Source: an uncultured Bacteroidales bacterium (GTDB taxonomy: Bacteria > Bacteroidota > Bacteroidia > Bacteroidales > UBA932). Taken from it: DNA of 17,552 bases. Positions 1-7,360 of this stretch are shown here, in pieces. The notes under the pieces are model-generated. The model was not told the DNA's origin, made no database searches, and saw nothing but the letters and a program-made list of their open reading frames with translations. The position numbers and the translations under genes were made by a program. The DNA lies in contig CAMOVV010000004.1 in the NCBI GenBank assembly GCA_946627685.1, forward strand, positions 1 through 17,552, in the 5' to 3' direction. Positions within the stretch are counted from its first letter, which is position 1; every line of letters starts with the position of its first letter.

Positions 1-950
1 TTCAGATGGGGTCTGGAGATATGCCTGTGCTTGCTGCCCCTGCAATGACGGCCTTGATGGAGAACGCTGCCATGCTTGCCGATGGCCCACTGGGCGATGT
101 CGAACATGTGGGCTCCCCAGTCGGTCATGAGGCCACCTCCGGAGACTTTGTACCATCTCCAGGCGCCCCAGAGCTGTTCGTCCTTATCGGGAGTGATGAC
201 CGGGTCGAGGTCGGAGTGGTAGCGGACGGAGGGGGGAAGGGGGCCGAGCCATTTGTCCCAGTTCAGGCCGGCGGGCACTTCCATCGGGGGAAGGTTGTTG
301 GGCGCGGGAGCCCCGGTGACGCGGTTCACGTCGTTGCGGCCGACATAGACCTTTATCTTGCGAATCTTGCCGAGCTCACCTTCGCGGGCGAGGGTGGCGG
401 CATGGATAAATTCGGCGCTGGAGCGCTGCTGGCTGCCCACCTGGAGGATGCGGCCATATTTGCGTACCGCCTTCACCAGCTGCTGGCCTTCGTAGATGGT
501 GAGGGTGAGGGGCTTTTCGAGATAGACGTGCTTCCCGGCCTTGCAGGCGGCTATGGCGATGATGGCGTGCTGATGGTCGGGCGTGGCGATGACCACGGCG
601 TCGATGTCCGCACGGGCAAGGAGGTCCTGGTAGTCTTCATAGACGTCCACCTTGACTTTCTTTACGCCTTTCTTCGTGTAGTAGTCGCTCACACGCCGCA
701 CGAAACGGTCCCTCTTGATGTCGTACACGTCGCAGCCGGCCACGACCTGAACGTCGTCCATCCTGATGAAGCCGTTCAGAAGGAACATGGCCTGCTGGCC
801 AAGGCCTATAAATCCGAGCGTAATCTTGTCATTTACAGATTTTCTGGCTGCCGGAGCCTTGGCGGAAGCGGCAAAGCCGGAAAGTGATGAAGGAAGGATG
901 AGCCCTGCAGCGCCGAGGGCCGATGTCCTTAAGAAATCTCTTCTTTGCAT
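1..950 (-). CDS. Tat-exported Gfo/Idh/MocA family oxidoreductase, partial
   Basis: NAD(P)-dependent oxidoreductase of the Gfo/Idh/MocA family; the substrate, probably a sugar or glycoside, cannot be told. The protein begins MQRRDFLRTSALGAAGL, a twin-arginine signal (RRDFLR) followed by an Ala/Gly-rich hydrophobic stretch, so it should be exported folded with its cofactor. A Rossmann start follows (ITLGFIGLGQQAM, GxGxxG-like), then the family hallmarks ATPDHQH and EKPLT (the catalytic-lysine region) and the C-terminal signature TDWGAHMFDIAQWAIG. About 300 residues lie in the window; family members with this signal usually have about 430-470, so the C-terminal part is missing. Start chosen because the Tat signal begins exactly at this ATG. 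Oddity: after GKHGS, near position 68, the frame becomes His/Arg-rich and stops resembling the family, while another frame looks more coding-like, so the edge may hold a frameshift. Monocistronic as far as visible and divergent from the Hdr-like operon. Confidence 0.85.
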   Translation of the reverse strand, partial: MQRRDFLRTSALGAAGLILPSSLSGFAASAKAPAARKSVNDKITLGFIGLGQQAMFLLNGFIRMDDVQVVAGCDVYDIKRDRFVRRVSDYYTKKGVKKVKVDVYEDYQDLLARADIDAVVIATPDHQHAIIAIAACKAGKHVYLEKPLTLTIYEGQQLVKAVRKYGRILQVGSQQRSSAEFIHAATLAREGELGKIRKIKVYVGRNDVNRVTGAPAPNNLPPMEVPAGLNWDKWLGPLPPSVRYHSDLDPVITPDKDEQLWGAWRWYKVSGGGLMTDWGAHMFDIAQWAIGKHGSVLHQGRHCRGSKHRHISRPHL

Positions 951-1029
951 GATAGGTCTTTAGTTTTGAGTTCCGCTAATATAACGCTTTTCCCGGCCAA
1001 ATCCAACAAAGGAAGAACAGTCGGAAAAA

Positions 1030-1059
1030 TTTGGACAAAAAAATAATTTTATATATTTG
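1030..1059 (+). promoter_or_regulatory. Bacteroidota-type promoter of the Hdr-like operon
   Basis: A -33 element TTTG (1030-1033), an 18-base spacer and a -7 element TATATTTG (1052-1059) match the Bacteroidota primary sigma consensus TTTG-N19-21-TAnnTTTG with a spacer one base short. It predicts transcription starting near 1063 and a leader of about 28 bases before the ATG at 1091. It is the only good match in the 140-base gap between the divergent oxidoreductase gene and the operon. No matching -7 box was seen on the minus strand for the oxidoreductase gene. Confidence 0.65.
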
Positions 1060-1090
1060 TGTTTGTACATAAACCAAAACCTCTTTGCCT

Positions 1091-1789
1091 ATGGGCATGC
1101 TATACGATAAATTGATGCAGGATTACCGGCTCCGGGAGGGCCTCAATGCCTGCATAAACTGCGGAACGTGCACGGCTGTCTGCCCTGCCGCCGAGTTCTA
1201 CAAATACGACCCCAGAAGAATTGTTGACATTGTCCAGAGCGGCGACGAAGAGAAAATCGAGGAGCTTCTCCGGAGCGATGTCATCTGGTACTGCGGCGAG
1301 TGCATGAGCTGCCTGACCCGCTGCCCGAGGAAAAACGCCCCGGGCCTGGTAATCATGGCCTTGAGGTCCCTTTCCATCGACCTCGGCTATTTCATCGAAT
1401 CGGAAAAAGGACGCCAGCAATATCTCCTTTCGAGGGATATCTGCGGCAATGTCCTCAACTACGGATACTGCGTCTATCCGCGCCATTTCGACTATAAATC
1501 CCATCCCGAGGCCGGAAGGGTCTGGGAGTGGGAAGAGCAGCACATGGACGAGGTGTATGAAAGGCTCGGCGCCAACCTCGAAGGCGGCGGCCCCGGGGCC
1601 CTCAGGAAAATTCCCGACGAAGATCTCGCCCAGCTGAAGAAAATCTTCGACCTCACCGGGGCCACAAAGAGAATGGAAACGGTGAAGGAGGCAGGGAGGA
1701 AAAAGGCCGAAGAGCTCGGCCTCACCGAGGAGGAGTTCTCCGCCATGCTCTATGAACAGTCCAGCCCCAAACATCTGAACAGGAAATGA
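1091..1789 (+). CDS. HdrC-like protein with two [4Fe-4S] ferredoxin motifs
   Basis: Predicted electron-transfer subunit related to HdrC of heterodisulfide reductase: it would carry electrons through two [4Fe-4S] clusters between a flavin subunit and an HdrB-like partner in the cytoplasm. Two CxxCxxCxxxCP motifs are visible, C21-C24-C27-C31 and C68-C71-C74-C78 (232-residue numbering), spaced as in HdrC. A charged, mostly helical region of about 150 residues follows, with two extra cysteines near 118-128. The ATG at 1091 is used; an in-frame TTG at 1085 and ATG at 1097 are alternatives. It is the first gene of a five-gene operon, and its stop overlaps the next start by four bases (ATGA). The Cys pattern and gene order make the family safe; the redox partner is inferred. 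Confidence 0.85.
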   Translation: MGMLYDKLMQDYRLREGLNACINCGTCTAVCPAAEFYKYDPRRIVDIVQSGDEEKIEELLRSDVIWYCGECMSCLTRCPRKNAPGLVIMALRSLSIDLGYFIESEKGRQQYLLSRDICGNVLNYGYCVYPRHFDYKSHPEAGRVWEWEEQHMDEVYERLGANLEGGGPGALRKIPDEDLAQLKKIFDLTGATKRMETVKEAGRKKAEELGLTEEEFSAMLYEQSSPKHLNRK

Positions 1790-2853
1790 TTTACGAAGGA
1801 AAACAAAAAATCTGGTCCGACTACCAGAAAGAGATACCGGACGACCACTACTATTATGTCCGCAGCTGCATCAGGCAGACCTTCTTCCCTGCGTCGGAAG
1901 GGGCCCTGCTGAAGATAACCCGCGGCATTCTCGGACGGGATGTATTTGAGAACGAGCATCATACCACCTGCGGAGGCATCGCCTACCACACCGACACCAT
2001 CCCCCACGAAACGGTGATGACCATCGTGGCAAGGCAGTTCGCCCTCATGCACAAGCATGGCTACGAGAACTATGTCTGCTCCTGCATCACTTCTTTCGGC
2101 ATTTATATCGAGACCCTCGAGACCTGGAGGAATTTCCCCGAGCTGGAGGCAAAAATCGCCGAGAACCTCAAGAAAACCTGCAACCTCGAGTTCGCAAAGC
2201 CGAAGTTCGTCGTCCACACCAGCGACCTTATCTATAAATTGAGAGAGGAGATTGCTTCAAAGGCAAAGTACAAGTTGGTGAATGTCAAGACGGGACAGCC
2301 GCTGAAGGTGGTGGAGCACATAGGCTGCCACTACTCGAAGATGTTCCCTTCGAAGGGGGTCGGCGGTGCGGAATATCCTTACGTCCTCGCCGGAATGGTG
2401 GAAGCCTGGGGCGGGGAAATCGTTGATTATCCGGAGCGTCGTCACTGCTGCGGCTTCGGCTTCAGGCAGTATCTCATCAAGGCCAACAGGGGTTATTCCC
2501 TCTCGAACACGCATAAGAAATTCGAGAGCATGGAGCCTTATGAGCCCGATTTCATCATCACCAACTGCCCCGGATGCGCCTATTTCATGGACCGCTGGCA
2601 GTATGTGATAGCCGAATCGCAGGGCAAGACCTACGGGGAGAACGGCAGGGGAATACCCGTCCTCACTTATGAGGAGGTCGCGGGACTCGTGCTGGGATTC
2701 AATCCCTGGGACCTCGGACTCCAGACCCATCAGGTGTATGTCGAACCCCTTCTGGACAAGCTCGGCATCCCCTACGAACCGGCAAAGAAATTCCTCGGGG
2801 CTAAAGGCCAGGACCTCGGCTGCCCGGCCCTTCCTACATGTCTAAAAGTATAA
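1786..2853 (+). CDS. HdrB-like CCG-domain protein
   Basis: 355-residue protein with two CCG-type modules, the fold that holds the non-cubane [4Fe-4S] clusters reducing disulfides in methanogen HdrB. The second module is canonical: C181, C221-C222 (HCCGFGFR) and C261-x-x-C264 (NCPGC), five cysteines with CX39CCX38CxxC spacing. The first is altered: C28, a single C62 in TTCGG where CCG is expected, then C98-S-C100 instead of CxxC, leaving four cysteines. It may hold an ordinary cubane cluster or none. The protein has no signal peptide or membrane span and should sit in the cytoplasm with the preceding HdrC-like protein. Translational coupling to its neighbour (ATGA overlap) and a four-base gap to the flavoprotein gene argue for a fixed complex. 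The substrate is unknown; CoM-S-S-CoB, used by methanogens, is unlikely in a bacterium of this type. Confidence 0.85.
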   Translation: MIYEGKQKIWSDYQKEIPDDHYYYVRSCIRQTFFPASEGALLKITRGILGRDVFENEHHTTCGGIAYHTDTIPHETVMTIVARQFALMHKHGYENYVCSCITSFGIYIETLETWRNFPELEAKIAENLKKTCNLEFAKPKFVVHTSDLIYKLREEIASKAKYKLVNVKTGQPLKVVEHIGCHYSKMFPSKGVGGAEYPYVLAGMVEAWGGEIVDYPERRHCCGFGFRQYLIKANRGYSLSNTHKKFESMEPYEPDFIITNCPGCAYFMDRWQYVIAESQGKTYGENGRGIPVLTYEEVAGLVLGFNPWDLGLQTHQVYVEPLLDKLGIPYEPAKKFLGAKGQDLGCPALPTCLKV

Positions 2854-2857
2854 GCCC

Positions 2858-3868
2858 ATGGCAAAAAACATCATCATCATAGGCGGCGGACCCGCCGGAA
2901 TGGAGGCTTCAGCCCGTCTGGACGCCCTCGGATATACGGTTTTCCTGGTGGAAAAGGAGAAGGCTCTCGGAGGCCATCTGGCACGCTGGGACAGGCTTTT
3001 CCCTGAAGGCAAACCCGCAGGACCCGTCCTCGATTCCCTCGTCGGAAATCTTGGGAACACGAAGGTGCTGCTTGAATCGGATGTGCTGAGCCTGAATCGT
3101 TTGGGAGATTCTTTCAGGATTTCGCTCTCCTCAGGTGTCAGCGTCATTGCAGACGCGGTCCTTCTCACCACGGGCTTCGACCTTTTCGAGGCTTCAAAGA
3201 AGGAAGAATACGGCTACGGCATCTACGACCATGTGGTGACCAACGCCGACGTGGAAGAGTTTTTCCGCACTGGCGGCGACCCGAGAATCGACAATCCCCA
3301 GAGAATCGGCCTCGTTCACTGCGTGGGATCAAGGGACGAAAAGGCCGGCTGCCGGAACTGCTCGAAGGTGTGCTGCGCCACCGCCGTCAAGCAGGCCTGC
3401 GAGCTGAAGGCCAAATTCCCCGCCGCGACGGTCTATTGCTTCTACATGGACCTCAGGATGTTCGGGCGCGGGTATGAAGACCTCTACCTCAAGGCCCAGA
3501 AAGAATATGGCATCAGGTTCATAAGGGGCAGGGTATCAGAAGTTTCCGAGAGAATTGACAAGACCCTCCAGATAAAGGCGGAGGACACCCTTTCCAGCAC
3601 CCCTCTCAGGGTGACCCTCGACCTTCTGGTACTCATGGCCGGCATGAGACCTTCCCGCGAAGGGACAAAAGTCGCGAAAATGATACATCTCGCAACCGGC
3701 GATGACGGCTTCCTCTCCTCCCTCGACGGCTTCGGCGGAATGCAGGCCACCTCCATCCCCGGACTCTTCGTCGCAGGAGCGGCCACAGGCCCCAAGACCC
3801 TCCCCGACACCATCGCAGAGGCCAGGGCAGCCGCCTCCCTCATCCACGAATACCTGCAGAAGTCATGA
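2858..3868 (+). CDS. Minimal HdrA/QmoA-like FAD and Fe-S oxidoreductase
   Basis: 336-residue flavoprotein resembling the FAD core of HdrA and, in length and layout, QmoA of sulfate reducers. The N-terminal FAD-binding motif is GGGPAGMEA (9-17), with the acidic ribose-binding end at VEKEKALGGH (31-40). The family signature is HCVGSRDEKAGCRNCSKVCC (154-173), with C155, C165, C168, C172 and C173; in HdrA the matching cysteines bind a [4Fe-4S] cluster. The second FAD contact is PGLFVAGAATGPKTLPDT near 303-320. Absent are the ferredoxin domains of the roughly 650-residue methanogen HdrA and any MvhD-like or thioredoxin-reductase-like extension, so electrons must enter through another protein. In the complex it should pass electrons to the HdrC-like subunits; bifurcation at its FAD is possible but unproven. 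Its stop overlaps the next start (ATGA). Confidence 0.85.
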   Translation: MAKNIIIIGGGPAGMEASARLDALGYTVFLVEKEKALGGHLARWDRLFPEGKPAGPVLDSLVGNLGNTKVLLESDVLSLNRLGDSFRISLSSGVSVIADAVLLTTGFDLFEASKKEEYGYGIYDHVVTNADVEEFFRTGGDPRIDNPQRIGLVHCVGSRDEKAGCRNCSKVCCATAVKQACELKAKFPAATVYCFYMDLRMFGRGYEDLYLKAQKEYGIRFIRGRVSEVSERIDKTLQIKAEDTLSSTPLRVTLDLLVLMAGMRPSREGTKVAKMIHLATGDDGFLSSLDGFGGMQATSIPGLFVAGAATGPKTLPDTIAEARAAASLIHEYLQKS

Positions 3869-4194
3869 TAGATTTCGGATTCTACCTTACCCCAAGTTCC
3901 ACCATCGACCTGGACAAGGTGGACCGCAAGGCGGTGGACGACCTCGCAAGGGCCGACTCCGGCATTCGCACCTGCATCGCCTGCGGCAGCTGCACGGCCT
4001 CCTGCACGGCCGGCGTCTTTGCCGACACCAGTGTCCGCCAGGCGATTCTCTCGGTCCTCAACGGCCGGAACGAAAAGGCCAGGGAACTTCTATCCTCGTG
4101 CATGCTCTGCGGAAAATGTATGATGGTGTGCCCCAGGGGAATCAACACCCGGCACCTTATCCTCTCCATCCAAAAATACTTTGACGGACAATGA
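3865..4194 (+). CDS. Short HdrC-like protein with two [4Fe-4S] motifs
   Basis: 109-residue ferredoxin-type protein, the second HdrC-like gene in the operon. Cysteines are C37-C40-C43-C47 (CIACGSCTASC) and C78-C81-C84-C88 (CMLCGKCMMVCP), each suited to one [4Fe-4S] cluster. Apart from these motifs and a short N-terminal region of about 36 residues almost nothing is present, so it is close to the smallest possible HdrC. It lies between the flavoprotein and the membrane fusion protein and overlaps both genes by four bases, so it probably wires the HdrA-like flavin to the membrane module. Qmo complexes use an HdrC-like domain fused to QmoC for that link; here it is separate. No signal peptide, so cytoplasmic. 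Confidence 0.85.
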   Translation: MIDFGFYLTPSSTIDLDKVDRKAVDDLARADSGIRTCIACGSCTASCTAGVFADTSVRQAILSVLNGRNEKARELLSSCMLCGKCMMVCPRGINTRHLILSIQKYFDGQ

Positions 4195-6098
4195 CGCCCT
4201 TCTACATACTGCAGACAGACGTTCCCGAGGTAATCGACAGAATCCCCGGAGCTTACGACCATTTCATCCTGCCCTACTGCGCGGGTATCATCTTCTGCCT
4301 GTGCTGGCTCGGCGTCGGCCTCGTGAGGGTCATCGCCAACCTCAGCTCCTCCGACAGGAAGGCCCTCCTCCTCTCTTTCGTCAATCCGGTGCTCATCTGG
4401 AAAAACCTGAAAGACATCTTCTGCGACTGCCTCCTCCACACCAAAATCTGGAAAAGGAAACCCCTCCTCGGCTTCATGCACTCCGCAATAGCCTTCGGAT
4501 GGTTCCTCCTCATCGTGCTGGGACACCTGGAAGTGTGGTTGTTCGCTCCCCGTCACCTCTACCTTGACAACGGCTCCCTTTTCTACCCCATCTTCTACAG
4601 ATATTTCATCTGGATGAACCCGGGACACACCACCCTCAGGGGCTCGCTGTTCTTCTTCCTCATGGACCTCTGCCTCCTGTATGTCCTTGCTGGTATAGGA
4701 CTTGCCATTTTCAAGAGATTCCGCTCCAGGCTGCTCGGGATGAAACACACCACCAAGCCCTCGCTCATGGACAGGGTGGCCCTCTACTCCCTTTGGGGCA
4801 TTTTCCCGTTCAGGCTGCTGGCCGAGAGCTTCACGGCCGACCTTGCAGGAGGAAGTTTCCTCACCCTTCCGGCCAACGCCCTGTTGCGCTTCCTTTTCGG
4901 GGACAACCTCCATTTCATGCCCTGGTGGTGGGCCTATTCCATCGTCCTCGGACTCTTCTTCGTTAGCCTTCCGTTCTCGAGATATATGCACATCCTCACG
5001 GAGCCCCTGCTCATTTTGCTGCGGAATGCGGGTATCAAGGTAAGGCACCCGAGGAAAGGCTACGCCGAGGCGGAAATCTATGCCTGCTCCAGCTGCGGAC
5101 TCTGCCTGGACGCCTGCCCGATGAACGTGCAGAAGAAGAACCTCCGGTTCTCTTCGGTTTACTTCATACGCTTCTTGAGAAGGCACAACGAAAAGAAAGT
5201 CAACCGTATAGCCGACAAGTGCCTGCAATGCGGCAAGTGCCTGGCGCTCTGCCCCGTCGGGGTGGATTCGCCTGCTATCCGAAGGCGCCAGCGGGCTGCC
5301 TACAACGACCGCCTGGCCTTTGACTATTCAGCCCTGAAGGCCCCCGTGCCCGGTGGCGTTTCCGGCGCGCCTGTTGCCGGCGGCGGCACCCCTGCGCCCG
5401 CCGGAGGGAAGGTGATGTATTTCGCCGGCTGCATGTCCCACCTTACGCCCAGAATCATAAAGGCCGTGCTCGAAGTGTTCCGGAAAGCCGGAGAAGACTT
5501 TGTCTTTGCCGACGAGAACGGAGGCCTGTGCTGCGGAAGGCCGCTTCTGCTCGCCGGAAAGGACCGGGCCGCAAAGACTGTCATCGAGGCCAACAGGAAG
5601 ATGATAATGGAATCCGGCTGCACGACGCTCGTCCTCTCCTGCCCCATCTGCCTCAAGGTGTTCAAAGAGGAATACAAGCTGCAAGGAATTGAGGTTCTTC
5701 ACTATACGGAATACATGGACAGGCTCGTAGCCGAAGGGAGGCTGACCCTCAGGAAAGGCGAAGGCTCCTTTGTCTATCACGACCCGTGCGAACTTGGAAG
5801 GGGCTGCGGCATCTACGACGCGCCACGCCGCCTTGTCGAGGGAGTCGGACAGCTGTGCAAGGCGGAAAAGGAAGGCGACGAAAGCGTATGCTGCGGCGGA
5901 AGCCTCGGAAGCCTCACCCTGAGCTATGACGACAGGAAACGGATTACAGCCGGAGCGCTGGACAACCTCCTCGTGAACCACCCGGACCGCATCGTCACCG
6001 CCTGCCCCCTCTGCCTCAAGACCTTCTCCGACGCCTCCTCCGACGTCCCCGTAGTGGACATCGCCGAACTCGTCGCAGAATCAACTGCCCGAGTCTGA
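4191..6098 (+). CDS. NarI/HdrE-like membrane domain fused to HdrC- and HdrB-like modules
   Basis: 635-residue protein that looks like HdrE+HdrD, or DsrM+DsrK, in one chain. Residues about 24-49, 92-118, 150-176, 192-213 and 245-278 are hydrophobic helices of a nitrate-reductase-gamma-like domain; H97, H112 and H267 (PFSRYMHI) are candidate heme b ligands. Two ferredoxin motifs follow, C299-C302-C305-C309 and C344-C347-C350-C354. A Gly/Pro/Ala-rich linker (about 384-408) leads to two complete CCG modules: C414, C447-C448, C484-C487; and C533, C567-C568, C605-C608. It should sit in the inner membrane with Fe-S modules facing the cytoplasm, exchanging electrons between menaquinone and a thiol/disulfide or Fe-S partner. 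It is the last gene of the operon, overlapping the previous one by four bases. The domain order also occurs in uncharacterised COG0247-type reductases, so quinone chemistry and direction of flow are inferred. Confidence 0.85.
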   Translation: MTPFYILQTDVPEVIDRIPGAYDHFILPYCAGIIFCLCWLGVGLVRVIANLSSSDRKALLLSFVNPVLIWKNLKDIFCDCLLHTKIWKRKPLLGFMHSAIAFGWFLLIVLGHLEVWLFAPRHLYLDNGSLFYPIFYRYFIWMNPGHTTLRGSLFFFLMDLCLLYVLAGIGLAIFKRFRSRLLGMKHTTKPSLMDRVALYSLWGIFPFRLLAESFTADLAGGSFLTLPANALLRFLFGDNLHFMPWWWAYSIVLGLFFVSLPFSRYMHILTEPLLILLRNAGIKVRHPRKGYAEAEIYACSSCGLCLDACPMNVQKKNLRFSSVYFIRFLRRHNEKKVNRIADKCLQCGKCLALCPVGVDSPAIRRRQRAAYNDRLAFDYSALKAPVPGGVSGAPVAGGGTPAPAGGKVMYFAGCMSHLTPRIIKAVLEVFRKAGEDFVFADENGGLCCGRPLLLAGKDRAAKTVIEANRKMIMESGCTTLVLSCPICLKVFKEEYKLQGIEVLHYTEYMDRLVAEGRLTLRKGEGSFVYHDPCELGRGCGIYDAPRRLVEGVGQLCKAEKEGDESVCCGGSLGSLTLSYDDRKRITAGALDNLLVNHPDRIVTACPLCLKTFSDASSDVPVVDIAELVAESTARV

Positions 6099-7307
6099 TC
6101 AGTCGCCGATAAGATCCTGCAGCAACCGGTCCAGAAGAGATTCAGAGTAGCCTGCCTGGATCTTGCAGATTGTCCCGGCGGGATTTATGATAACGAAGGT
6201 GGGGATTCCGGGGGTGCCGAACATTCGCAGGAACACCGTTTCTCCCATGGGATCGTTCCAGTTGTTCCAGGTTATTCCATGCTCTTTCGAGGCCTCCTTC
6301 CAGACAGCCTCGGTGTCCACGCTGATGCTGACGACTTCCAGTTTTCCTGAATACTTTTCGGCGATCCGCGTCAATTCAGGGATAGCTTGGACGCAAGGGG
6401 CGCACCCGCGGCTCCAGAAATCCGCCAGGATCCATTTCCCGGAAAGATCAGCCAGCTTCCGTTTCTCCCCGGATGCATCCTTATAATGATATTCGGTTAC
6501 ATGGTCGCCTTCCCGCACCCGGCGCACATCTTCCAGGTAACCGGCGATTTTACGGCCTTCAGACGAGGCTTTCTGCTCATTGGATAGACGCCCGTATATC
6601 TTCCAGGCCGTTTCACGGTTCTCTTCTTCTCCGTTTGAAACCCCCATTGCAATGGAATACAGCTGTCTGAGGGCATAACGGCCGATTTCCTCCTCCTGAA
6701 GAATCTCCATAATCTGCCGGGTCAGCCTGTTGCCGATACCATGCAAGGAATCCAAATCGTCCTTCATGACTCTCCGCAACGAATCCTGAACCTCCGCCGA
6801 AGATTCTCCGCCATATATAAGGGCATAGACGGCAGAGTTGCGGTGGACGCTGATATCCTGATGAGCCTTCCAGTCTTCAAGCGACATCTTTCCCAGAAAC
6901 CGGGCGCGAAGTTTCTGGTCCTTCACGGGGCTTTTGACTTCAGCATTGTTCATATAGTGTGCATCTCCGCAGACGCTGACCTTCACACCGGGCTCCAGAT
7001 ACAGCTCCGGGCCGTGGCTGAGCGGAATCGGGTATGCGCCGGAATTATTGATCAAAGAGATTGCATAGTATTTGTCTGCCTGGACGGAATCCAGACGGAA
7101 ACTGAACTTACCGTTCTCCAGAGTGTCCGTCATTACGCCTTTTCCTGAATTTTCATCCATGAGGACGAGGACGGCGGAAACCGTGTCTGAAGGATTAATC
7201 CCCGCCACCAGGCCGGTTATAAGGGCGCCGTTTTCAGGAACCTTGGGCCCGCAGGAGAAAACTGTGAGGACAACGGATGCAACAGCACAGAAATCCAGAA
7301 CTTTCAT
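6099..7307 (-). CDS. TlpA-type thioredoxin lipoprotein with DUF4369-like N-terminal domain
   Basis: 402-residue envelope thiol-disulfide oxidoreductase. MKVLDFCAVASVVLTVFSC is a lipoprotein signal with lipidated C19. Residues about 27-110 resemble the DUF4369 beta-sandwich found before thioredoxin domains in Bacteroidota, followed by a helical region rich in charged residues. The C-terminal thioredoxin fold carries WSRGCAPC with C302 and C305 as the redox pair and the cis-proline loop GTPGIPTF with P369. Family members reduce or exchange disulfides in exported proteins; the partner is unknown. The open frame extends upstream to 7376, but that extension would cross the predicted promoter and hides the signal peptide, so the ATG at 7307 is used. 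The gene converges on the Hdr-like operon with no base between the two stop codons. Confidence 0.88.
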   Translation of the reverse strand: MKVLDFCAVASVVLTVFSCGPKVPENGALITGLVAGINPSDTVSAVLVLMDENSGKGVMTDTLENGKFSFRLDSVQADKYYAISLINNSGAYPIPLSHGPELYLEPGVKVSVCGDAHYMNNAEVKSPVKDQKLRARFLGKMSLEDWKAHQDISVHRNSAVYALIYGGESSAEVQDSLRRVMKDDLDSLHGIGNRLTRQIMEILQEEEIGRYALRQLYSIAMGVSNGEEENRETAWKIYGRLSNEQKASSEGRKIAGYLEDVRRVREGDHVTEYHYKDASGEKRKLADLSGKWILADFWSRGCAPCVQAIPELTRIAEKYSGKLEVVSISVDTEAVWKEASKEHGITWNNWNDPMGETVFLRMFGTPGIPTFVIINPAGTICKIQAGYSESLLDRLLQDLIGD

Positions 7308-7342
7308 AGCAGATGAGATTATTTTATAAGGCGCAAGTCCCG

Positions 7343-7350
7343 CAAAGGTA
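7343..7350 (-). promoter_or_regulatory. -7 box of the TlpA-type gene
   Basis: On the minus strand 7350-7343 reads TACCTTTG, a full match to TAnnTTTG. It predicts transcription starting near 7339 and a leader of about 31 bases before the ATG at 7307. No clear TTTG was found at the -33 position. The box lies only 10 bases from the oppositely directed box of the lactonase gene. Confidence 0.5.
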
Positions 7351-7360
7351 TAAAATATTC

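Noticed and set aside
6..887. Long plus-strand open frame opposite the oxidoreductase gene
   Set aside because: It is the shadow of the minus-strand gene, whose Tat signal, EKP motif and GAHMFDIAQW block are unmistakable; the plus-strand translation resembles no family.
3882..5228. 448-residue minus-strand open frame within the Hdr-like operon
   Set aside because: It is antisense to the second HdrC-like gene and the membrane fusion gene, whose cysteine motifs are clear. Its composition (many E, V, H and G) is typical of a complement frame in GC-rich DNA.
1091..6098. Reading the operon as methanogen heterodisulfide reductase or as sulfate-reducer QmoABC
   Set aside because: The gene set differs from both: HdrA is minimal, one HdrB module is degenerate, the membrane subunit carries CCG modules absent from QmoC, and no APS reductase or methanogenesis gene is nearby.
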